This document shows, piece by piece, positions 1 through 5,896 of a stretch of DNA of 6,359 nt. This DNA comes from Verrucomicrobiota bacterium. Its GTDB lineage: Bacteria; Verrucomicrobiota; Verrucomicrobiia; Chthoniobacterales; UBA10450. The position numbers and the translations under genes are program-made. Position 1 is the stretch's first letter; each line of letters starts with the position of its first letter. The stretch is from positions 1-6,359 of the forward strand of contig QHOJ01000104.1 of the NCBI GenBank assembly GCA_003218735.1. Direction: 5' to 3'. The notes under the pieces are model-generated. The model worked only from the letters and a program-made list of their open reading frames with translations, made no database searches and was not told the DNA's origin.

Positions 1-1484
1 CGGAGCTCATGGCGCGAGAACGCGGGCTGACTGTCCATGTTGCGGGTTTCGAGAAATTGATGGACGAACAACGGTCACGTGCGCGCGCAGCTCAGAAGAA
101 AGAGAAAATCAGCATCGAAGAGGGAGAATTGCGAGCTTCGCCGACAAAATTTCTCGGATACGACTTTTTTGAAGCGGAAACGGTTGTCGAAACTGTTCTT
201 CCGGGCAGCAAACCGGAAGAGCTAAATGTCGTTCTTGATCGAACGCCATTTTATGCCGAAATGGGCGGACAGATCGGTGACCGCGGATTACTGCATGTGC
301 CGGGACATGACCGCACGGAAGTCGGTCAGCTCCGCGTGATCGACACACAGAAGCGCGGCGATGTTTTTGTCCATCGTGCGAAGCTCGTGGACGGCCGGGC
401 GCCAGAGCCGGGAGAAGCCGTGCGTGTGGCAGTCGATGTCGATCGACGCAAATTGATTCAGGGACACCACACGGTGACGCATCTTTTGCATTGGGCGCTG
501 CACGAAATTGTTTCGCGTGATGCGGCGCAAAAAGGAAGCTACGTCGGGCCAGATAAGTTAACGTTTGATTTTTCGAGCGCTGCGCTGACGACGCAACAAA
601 AGCACGACGTGGAAAAATTGGTGAACGAAAAGATCGTGGAGAACGCGCCGGTTTCCTGGACGGAAATTCCGTACGCCGAAGTAAAGAAGCGCTCCGACAT
701 TCAGCAATTCTTTGGCGAAAAATACGGCGATACCGTGCGCCTTTTGCAAATTGGCGGCGAACCGAAAGCGCTCAATGGTTATTCGATGGAACTTTGTGGC
801 GGCACGCATGTGCGCGCAACAGGAGAGATCGGGCCATTTCGAATCGTGAGCGAGTCCGCGATCGCAGCGGGCATCAGGCGAATTGAAGCAGTCGCGGGCG
901 ACGCGGCGCGTGCCTGGGCGGAAAAGGAATCTGCGCACCAACACGAGAAGTTTGAAATGCTCACGCGAAAGAAACCCGACATCGCTGCGCTGCCCATGTT
1001 CGCAAGCAATGCTGAGACGAGTGAGCTGCTCAAACAGATCGACGCGCGAGCGGCGCATCTGGAAAAACTTGAGACCGAGGTCCACGATTGGGAGAAACGA
1101 ACTGCTAAAGCTGCTGAGGCTGACCTGCAGACTCGTGCGGCGAAAATTGCGAACGAACTCGCGGCATCGCATGCAGGAAGCGATTCATGTGTATCTGAGA
1201 TCCCAAATGGCGACGGAAAATTGCTTGGCGCGGTAGCGGACGCTCTCCAAACAAAATTCAAGGGTCCGATTTTTCTTGCCGGTGTCGCAAATGGGCGCGT
1301 CGCGTTGGTTGCCGCAGTTCCCAAGGAGCTCGCATCGAGATTTCAAGCTAACAAAGTCATTCAGGAAATCGCCCCGATCGTCGGCGGCAAAGGCGGTGGC
1401 CGGCCAGAAAGTGCCCAGGGTGGAGGGGCCGACGCCGGCAAGATCGCGGAAGCGTTGGCGAGAGCAAAAGAGCTTTTGCGCTGA
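1..1484 (+). CDS. alaS: alanine--tRNA ligase, C-terminal part (5' end outside window)
   Basis: Cytoplasmic enzyme that charges tRNA-Ala and hydrolyses mischarged Ser- or Gly-tRNA-Ala. Only the C-terminal half is visible. The frame is open to the left edge, so the ATG at base 9 is an internal Met, not the start. Counting residues from that Met: a linker helix (1-35); a beta-barrel segment with the family motif PFYAEMGGQIGD (80-91); the editing domain with its zinc/tRNA-binding pairs HTVTH (His154, His158) and CGGTH (Cys263, His267), all four ligands intact; a charged, probably coiled-coil stretch (about 335-385); and the C-Ala/DHHA1 domain with its glycine-rich signature GGKGGGRPESAQGGG (459-473). 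It ends at TGA. The aminoacylation domain must lie upstream. The 3' end is complete and converges on the propeller gene with a 14-base gap. The identification is secure; the editing site looks functional. Confidence 0.97.
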   Translation, partial: ELMARERGLTVHVAGFEKLMDEQRSRARAAQKKEKISIEEGELRASPTKFLGYDFFEAETVVETVLPGSKPEELNVVLDRTPFYAEMGGQIGDRGLLHVPGHDRTEVGQLRVIDTQKRGDVFVHRAKLVDGRAPEPGEAVRVAVDVDRRKLIQGHHTVTHLLHWALHEIVSRDAAQKGSYVGPDKLTFDFSSAALTTQQKHDVEKLVNEKIVENAPVSWTEIPYAEVKKRSDIQQFFGEKYGDTVRLLQIGGEPKALNGYSMELCGGTHVRATGEIGPFRIVSESAIAAGIRRIEAVAGDAARAWAEKESAHQHEKFEMLTRKKPDIAALPMFASNAETSELLKQIDARAAHLEKLETEVHDWEKRTAKAAEADLQTRAAKIANELAASHAGSDSCVSEIPNGDGKLLGAVADALQTKFKGPIFLAGVANGRVALVAAVPKELASRFQANKVIQEIAPIVGGKGGGRPESAQGGGADAGKIAEALARAKELLR

Positions 1485-1498
1485 ATCGCGTCGCGCAG

Positions 1499-2389
1499 TT
1501 ATGGCGCGCTCACGGTCGGAAAACGCGCGTCTTTGATGAGGCGCTTCAAATCCTTGCCGTTGGTCGACATCCGATAAATCGAGTTTTCTTTTTCTCCCGG
1601 TGTGCGGCTCAGAAAAAGAATGTTGTCGCTGTTGATCCAGCAGCCATCCCAGCCGAAAAGCTTCTTCGGAGTAAGTCTGACTGCGCGCTGCGAATCGAGA
1701 TCAAACGTCCATAGAGCAGGCAACGGGCCGTCCCAATCTTTGCGATTGGATTCCTCTCCCATATCGATACCGAGAAGCAGGCGTTTGCCGTCTGGCGAGA
1801 TATCGATCCGGCAATCACCGCTCATGTCGCCATTCGGAATAATCTTCTCGATCTTCCATTGCGCGAGGACAACGCCATCGAGACCGAGTCGGTAAATATT
1901 CGTCATGTCCTGACAAAAGACCGACTGGCCATCACGCGCCCAAACCGGCGAATAGCGCGTGACTTCGTTGGGATCGCCTTTTCTCACAACGCGAAAGCCA
2001 GTTCCATCTGCGTTGATAAGGCCAAGGTCCCAGACTTCATTTTGGCGCAGAGTGAAGAGGATGCGTTTTCCATCCGGCGACCACGTGGGGTAATAAGAGT
2101 TCGTGCTCGGGACGTCCTTGAAAACGGTGGTCTTGCTGCTCTCAATTTCTAGGACAGCGATGTGACGGGCATAAGTTGTGTTAGTCTTTTCGACTGTGTT
2201 AAATGCGATACGCGTCCCGTCTGGCGAAATCGCAGGGAAAATTCCATCAGCAATTTTTTTCTCGGCCGTGCCATCAAGATTGGCGACGTAAACAGCGTCT
2301 CTGCGTTCGAAAGCGATGCGACGATCGCCGGCAAATGCTGCGACGGTGGAAATGATCAAGATCAGAGCGAGGACGATGATTTTTTTCAT
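1499..2389 (-). CDS. secreted TolB-like (PD40) beta-propeller protein
   Basis: Predicted 296-residue exported protein. The N-terminus is a clear Sec signal peptide: KK at 2-3, a hydrophobic core at 4-19, likely cleavage after AFA (20). The mature part is made of PD40/WD40-like propeller repeats with the core [PI]-x-[WI]-S-P-D-G-[TK]-R-[IL]-[LA]: PAISPDGTRIAF (52-63), PTWSPDGKRILF (101-112), PVWARDGQSVFC (148-159), IDISPDGKRLLL (195-206) and a degenerate one at 249-261. The repeats resemble those of periplasmic TolB, but there is no separate N-terminal TolB domain and the length is well below the roughly 430 residues of true TolB, so I give no symbol. Such propellers usually bind proteins or ligands; the partner is unknown. 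The start is the ATG whose A lies in the stop codon of the upstream DUF3667 gene (ATGA). The frame stays open upstream of it, but that extension overlaps the DUF3667 gene and lacks any propeller or signal character. Confidence 0.85.
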   Translation of the reverse strand: MKKIIVLALILIISTVAAFAGDRRIAFERRDAVYVANLDGTAEKKIADGIFPAISPDGTRIAFNTVEKTNTTYARHIAVLEIESSKTTVFKDVPSTNSYYPTWSPDGKRILFTLRQNEVWDLGLINADGTGFRVVRKGDPNEVTRYSPVWARDGQSVFCQDMTNIYRLGLDGVVLAQWKIEKIIPNGDMSGDCRIDISPDGKRLLLGIDMGEESNRKDWDGPLPALWTFDLDSQRAVRLTPKKLFGWDGCWINSDNILFLSRTPGEKENSIYRMSTNGKDLKRLIKDARFPTVSAP

Positions 2390-3540
2390 GGCATTGCGAG
2401 TGTAAGAAAAAAGGTCGCAGCCAGCGCGACGCAAAGGACCACTAGATAAATGAATCCGCCGACGAAAAACTTGAATACGGTCAAGAACCAGCCCTGTCGA
2501 TAAACGCAGCGGATCGAGAGAAAAATTTGCACGGCAAAGATCGTCCAGAGAAGTCCCACAATCCATCCGGCCAGAACGTCCGGCACGGTCCGATTCAATC
2601 CCACAGTGGCGAGCACGATCAACATGATCGCCAAATAGGCGAACGTGTGAATGTGGCGAGCGTAGACGAGATGATCGATATAAAAAACATGTTTGCGCAG
2701 ATAAAGAATTTTGAGCACAAACGCGAAGAGAGGAATGCAACAGAGCACCATGTAAGGGACGTTGCTGATCACGGTGATAAGGAACAATTGAAGGTTCGTT
2801 CCACGTTCGCCGAGTTTTTCTTTGGCGCGGCCTTCAATCCACTTCTCAAATCGGTTGGGCGGCGATGCGGAATAGGTATTATCAAACTCCGGCTGTGCGC
2901 GATCAGGCTTCTTTGCTTCAGGCTCTGTGCCCTGGGTGTGTTCGGTCTTCGGAGTTTCGGCGAGCGTTTCCTTGCGGTTGATAGCCTGTTCGATCTTAGC
3001 CGCTGTCTCCGGAGGCAGAATTTTCAATGCTTTTTCTACGTTCGCCCGCTGTTCCGGCGTTAGATTCTTCTTTTCGAGATCGGCCGCGATCTCGGCGCGC
3101 GCTTCGGGTGTAAGCCTTTTTGGATCCAGGTGCGCTGATTTCACCCAGTAGGTGACGGCGAAGAAAAACAAAATGCTGGCGAGCAAATACAGCCGGGCCG
3201 GATGCAAATACCGGACGCGCCGGCCGCTCAAAAATTCATTGGTCAAACGCCAGGGACGCGTGATCAGCAACCCGATCGTCGCAAAGAATTTTGAGTCCCA
3301 ATTAAGAAACGAGTCCAGGACATCCGCAATCACGTGCCGGAAGGAGCGACGATAGTCGATCGCCGGTTGTCCGCATTTCGCGCACCAATGTCCAGTCAAT
3401 GGCGCGCTGCAATTCTCGCAATGCGTCAACGGCGGCGGTCGTCGATCTTTGCGCCGGCCGAAAAAGCGTCTGCCGGGAGATCTCTCAACTGACGCAATGG
3501 CTGTATCGCCTAGGATAAATTTTGTTGGTTCGTCGGACAT
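2386..3540 (-). CDS. DUF3667-family zinc-ribbon membrane protein
   Basis: 384 residues; function not established for the family. A basic, Pro/Arg-rich N-terminus (20-38) precedes a four-cysteine zinc ribbon, CENC (41-44) and CAKCG (53-57), followed by the typical DUF3667 block: a helix with FRHVIADVLDSFLNWD (67-82), then RPWRLTNEFLSGRRVRYLHP (95-114) leading into the first membrane segment (about 116-132). A long charged, Pro/Glu-rich linker (133-248) follows, then about four more hydrophobic segments (roughly 251-279, 299-315, 322-343, 351-380). The ribbon and linker are on opposite membrane faces if the first segment crosses once; the orientation is not determined. The ATG is preceded by GGAG only 3 bases away, a weak ribosome site. 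The gene is first in a two-gene unit with the secreted propeller (4-base ATGA overlap), which suggests co-translation and perhaps an envelope-related joint role. Family assignment is from motif recall. Confidence 0.85.
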   Translation of the reverse strand: MSDEPTKFILGDTAIASVERSPGRRFFGRRKDRRPPPLTHCENCSAPLTGHWCAKCGQPAIDYRRSFRHVIADVLDSFLNWDSKFFATIGLLITRPWRLTNEFLSGRRVRYLHPARLYLLASILFFFAVTYWVKSAHLDPKRLTPEARAEIAADLEKKNLTPEQRANVEKALKILPPETAAKIEQAINRKETLAETPKTEHTQGTEPEAKKPDRAQPEFDNTYSASPPNRFEKWIEGRAKEKLGERGTNLQLFLITVISNVPYMVLCCIPLFAFVLKILYLRKHVFYIDHLVYARHIHTFAYLAIMLIVLATVGLNRTVPDVLAGWIVGLLWTIFAVQIFLSIRCVYRQGWFLTVFKFFVGGFIYLVVLCVALAATFFLTLAMP

Positions 3541-3555
3541 TCGCTCCGCCAGACT

Positions 3556-3591
3556 ATGAAAACGTTTTCGAAACGTCTATTTGGAACGTTC
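3556..3591. promoter_or_regulatory. cluster of ACGT-centred palindromes, possible LacI-type operator
   Basis: Within 36 bases just upstream of the DUF3667 start lie three ACGT-centred sites. GAAAACGTTTTC at 3558-3569 is a perfect 12-base palindrome. ACGTTT-TCG-AAACGT at 3562-3576 is a 6-base inverted repeat overlapping it. GAACGTTC at 3584-3591 is a perfect 8-base palindrome. The first site in context (3556-3571, ATGAAAACGTTTTCGA) has the central CG and flanking TG...C of LacI/CcpA-family operators. No clear -35/-10 boxes were found, so regulation is an inference. It could control the leftward gene pair, the rightward permease, or both. Confidence 0.4.
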
Positions 3592-3672
3592 TTCGTGCGT
3601 CGGCCCCATGAATCAGACTTCTAGGACAAAAGTTACAATTGACCGAACGGACAACGTGATGTCAGGATGCGC

Positions 3673-3687
3673 CCGATCACGAATCGG
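3673..3687 (+). repeat. short inverted repeat before the permease start
   Basis: CCGAT-CACGA-ATCGG is a perfect 5-base stem with a 5-base loop ending 20 bases upstream of the GTG start of the permease. It may form a small hairpin in the leader or be a binding site, but repeats this short also arise by chance. No good Shine-Dalgarno sequence is seen between it and the start. Confidence 0.2.
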
Positions 3688-3707
3688 CTGGCTAGCGAAC
3701 AAAACAC

Positions 3708-5294
3708 GTGGCTTCTCAACTTCTACGAACCAAAAGCCCGGATCATTTGATTCGTGAGGCCGAAGCGCCCGAGCGCAAATTGAAGCGGTCGCTTTCCGCG
3801 TTTGATCTGACCTGCCTCGGCATTGGTGCAATCATCGGCTCGGGAATTTTTGCGCTTACCGGGACGGCTGCGGCCGGTGAACGGGTCCAGTCGCTCAGCT
3901 TGCTCAAGACCCCTGTCATCAATCTTGTCCAATCGTGGCTGACGCACGCGCCGCTCGTGTTCGGCCGGCCCGGAGCTGGACCGGCGATCGTTTTCTCATT
4001 TATCGTCGCCGGAATCGCCTGTGGTTTCGCGGCGCTTTGTTACGCTGAGCTCGCGGCGATGATTCCGGTTTCCGGTTCGGCCTACACTTACTCCTACGCC
4101 ACGCTCGGTGAAATAGTCGCATGGATCATCGGCTGGGATTTGATTCTCGAATACGCGGTCGGCAACATGGCAGTAGCGGTGGGTTGGTCCGGCTATTTCG
4201 TCCAACTTTGCGGCAGTTTGTTTGGAATCAAATTCCCGCTTTGGGCCGTGACCGATTATCGAACGGCAACGGACATTCTCGCCAAGGGTGGCAGTACAAT
4301 GCAGGATTTTTCATCGACAACATTGCCGGTCATCGCCGGCCATCCCATCGCGCTCAACTTGCCTGCGTTCGTGATTGTCGCAGCGGTAACAACCTTGCTT
4401 GTGTATGGAATTCGCGAGAGCGCCAAGACCAACACTTGGATCGTGATGACTAAGGTAGCGGTGGTCATCTTCGTCATCGCCTTCGGTGCCTTCTTGGTGA
4501 ATCCGACGAACTGGCATCCATTTATGCCAACCGGTTTCGCGGGCATGATGGGTGGAGCGGCCATCGTGTTTTTCGCCTTCATTGGATTCGACGCCGTCTC
4601 CACAACCGCCGAAGAAACGCGCAACCCGCAACGGACCATGCCGATCGGCATAATCGCGAGCCTGATCATTTGCACGATTCTTTATGTGCTCATGTCAGGT
4701 GTCCTTACCGGGATTAGAAAATACACGGTCTACCTCGGAGACTCAGCGGCGGTCGCGACTGCGTTTGGCGGCAGACCCTGGGCGCAGGCCCTCGTTAGCG
4801 CGGGCGCGCTCGCCGGCATGACTTCAGTGCTGCTTGGGATTTTTATGGCCATGGCGCGTGACGGACTGTTGCCGCAGTATTTCGCGCGAATTCATCATCG
4901 GTTCCGCACGCCGTATATCACCACGATCTGGACCGGTGTCGCGGTTGGCGGTGTTGCCATGCTTACCGACATCGGGTCGCTCGCCGATCTGACAAACATC
5001 GGAACCCTTTTTGCCTTCGTCCTTGTCTGCGTGGGTGTCGTCATTTTGCGACGCACGAATGCGGCGCGGCCACGCCCATTCCGCGTTCCGATGGTTCCGC
5101 TCTTTCCAATACTTGGTGTGCTTTTTTGCGCTGCGCTCATGCTCAGCTTACCGGTCGAAACATGGGGACGCTTCTTCGTCTGGCTCGCAATCGGACTGCT
5201 GATTTATTTCAGTTACGGCACTCGCCACAGCAAGTTGCGTCGCGGGATTGACGTGGGCGAAACAGAAAATATCTACCCGCCGATCGAGCCCTAA
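3708..5294 (+). CDS. APC-superfamily amino acid permease (cationic amino acid transporter type)
   Basis: 528-residue inner-membrane transporter, expected to take up amino acids by proton symport; the substrate cannot be read from sequence. Family marks: GIGAIIGSGIF in TM1 (38-48, with the unwound GSGIF substrate-binding motif); CYAELAAMIPVSGSAYTY after TM2 (111-128); FFAFIGFDAVSTTAEETRNP (288-307) in the unwound TM6 and the loop after it. About 12 membrane segments: roughly 34-54, 93-114, 135-168, 217-235, 244-263, 280-300, 311-335, 360-383, 402-420, 430-447, 460-481, 486-503. The start is GTG, chosen because a TAG stop lies in frame 12 bases upstream (3693-3695) and because MASQLLRTKS matches the usual N-terminus of this family (RTKS followed by an acidic amphipathic stretch). 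No clear Shine-Dalgarno. An extra segment of about 35 residues lies between TM1 and TM2. It is transcribed divergently from the DUF3667 gene and converges on the DUF5069 gene with 22 bases between stops. Confidence 0.93.
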   Translation: MASQLLRTKSPDHLIREAEAPERKLKRSLSAFDLTCLGIGAIIGSGIFALTGTAAAGERVQSLSLLKTPVINLVQSWLTHAPLVFGRPGAGPAIVFSFIVAGIACGFAALCYAELAAMIPVSGSAYTYSYATLGEIVAWIIGWDLILEYAVGNMAVAVGWSGYFVQLCGSLFGIKFPLWAVTDYRTATDILAKGGSTMQDFSSTTLPVIAGHPIALNLPAFVIVAAVTTLLVYGIRESAKTNTWIVMTKVAVVIFVIAFGAFLVNPTNWHPFMPTGFAGMMGGAAIVFFAFIGFDAVSTTAEETRNPQRTMPIGIIASLIICTILYVLMSGVLTGIRKYTVYLGDSAAVATAFGGRPWAQALVSAGALAGMTSVLLGIFMAMARDGLLPQYFARIHHRFRTPYITTIWTGVAVGGVAMLTDIGSLADLTNIGTLFAFVLVCVGVVILRRTNAARPRPFRVPMVPLFPILGVLFCAALMLSLPVETWGRFFVWLAIGLLIYFSYGTRHSKLRRGIDVGETENIYPPIEP

Positions 5295-5316
5295 GATCGA
5301 CAATAGCTTCTGTGTG

Positions 5317-5772
5317 CTATGCCGCTGCCTGCCCGTAGGAGACTTTGTCGTCCAATTCCAGCCACTCGAACGTTGTGGTCTTGGCTGGATCGAGCCCGAG
5401 TTTTCTGGCCTCCTTGCTGAAGAAATCGCGCTTTTCCGGATCGTTGTAGAGGCTGTCCACTTCCACTTTCTCGCACCAGCGTGTGATTTCTTCCGGCCTT
5501 TTCTTTTCGCCATTGCGGTTGAGCCATTCAACCATTTCCTGATCGCTCGCTCCGTTTTCAATTTGGGCTTTGAAATCGTCACCCTTCACGCCCTTGAAAC
5601 CGAACAGCATGTTATCGAGCGGGCAATCAAAGTGATATTCACCGATGTCCCCCGCTACGAGCGCGCGGCATTTATCGATCGTTCGCCCGAGAATTGCATA
5701 GCCGCCGACGCGAATACGTGGACTGCGCGGCGCTTCCCTTGTTAAGTCCTTACCAGCAATTTTCTTTTTCAT
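5317..5772 (-). CDS. DUF5069 domain protein, function unknown
   Basis: 151-residue soluble protein with no signal peptide or membrane segment, so probably cytoplasmic. It matches my recollection of the DUF5069 family along its whole length: DLTREAPRSPRIRVGGYAIL (9-28), the conserved IDKCRA (32-37), GEYHFDCPLDNMLFGFKGV (44-62), then an acidic/basic helical region with GASDQEMVEWLN (74-85) and a C-terminal part containing FFSKEARKLGLDP (117-129) and an acidic WLELDD. Cysteines are at 35, 50 and 100. The start is firm: an in-frame TAA lies two codons upstream, so the ATG is the first possible start. There is no strong Shine-Dalgarno. The biochemical role of the family is unknown to me, and the neighbours (an amino acid permease converging, a secreted hydrolase diverging) do not suggest one. 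Confidence 0.85.
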   Translation of the reverse strand: MKKKIAGKDLTREAPRSPRIRVGGYAILGRTIDKCRALVAGDIGEYHFDCPLDNMLFGFKGVKGDDFKAQIENGASDQEMVEWLNRNGEKKRPEEITRWCEKVEVDSLYNDPEKRDFFSKEARKLGLDPAKTTTFEWLELDDKVSYGQAAA

Positions 5773-5801
5773 ACGTTACGTACTTCGCATAGGGCGCCGA
5801 G

Positions 5802-5819
5802 TTCGGTTGCCATACCGAA
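5802..5819. repeat. inverted repeat in the divergent DUF5069 / hydrolase intergenic region
   Basis: TTCGGT (5802-5807), a 6-base loop, then ACCGAA (5814-5819): a perfect 6-base inverted repeat, 30 bases upstream of the DUF5069 start and 78 bases upstream of the TTG start of the hydrolase gene. It has no T-run on either side, so it is not a terminator. It may be a dimeric regulator site or a leader hairpin; the role is inferred from position only. Confidence 0.3.
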
Positions 5820-5896
5820 ACCTTTCCGCGTTCCCGATTATTGTCGCGCTGCCCAATTTGTATCTCAGCGCGATGCGCGCAGAGTAGGTCTCGACT

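Noticed and set aside
558..1324. Long minus-strand open frames opposite alaS
   Set aside because: They are antisense to a well-conserved enzyme and are Arg/Ser/Cys-rich without motifs, typical of shadow frames.
1464..1479. GCAAAAG-AG-CTTTTGC inverted repeat at the end of alaS as an intrinsic terminator
   Set aside because: It lies inside the coding sequence, the stem is AT-rich with a tiny loop, and no T-run follows on either strand.
1477..1497. TGCGC...GCGCA inverted repeat spanning the alaS stop as a bidirectional terminator
   Set aside because: Only 5 base pairs with an 11-base loop, and no T-run after it on the plus strand; chance occurrence in GC-rich sequence is likely.
2390..2740. 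N-terminal extension of 117 residues on the propeller reading frame
   Set aside because: It overlaps the DUF3667 coding sequence in another frame, is Arg/Ser-rich without domain character, and would bury the clear signal peptide.
3639..3668. Sigma70-type promoter for the permease (TTGACC with CAGGAT)
   Set aside because: The -35 match is good, but the -10 matches only three of six positions with an 18-base spacer; not strong enough to annotate.
5281..5299. CGATC...GATCG repeat at the permease stop as a terminator
   Set aside because: Five-base stem with a 9-base loop and no T-run; GATC-type words are common in this sequence.
5873..5887. Five-codon leader frame (ATG CGC GCA GAG TAG) just before the TTG start of the hydrolase
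   Set aside because: Too short to distinguish from chance; no repeated codons or attenuator-like stems follow it.
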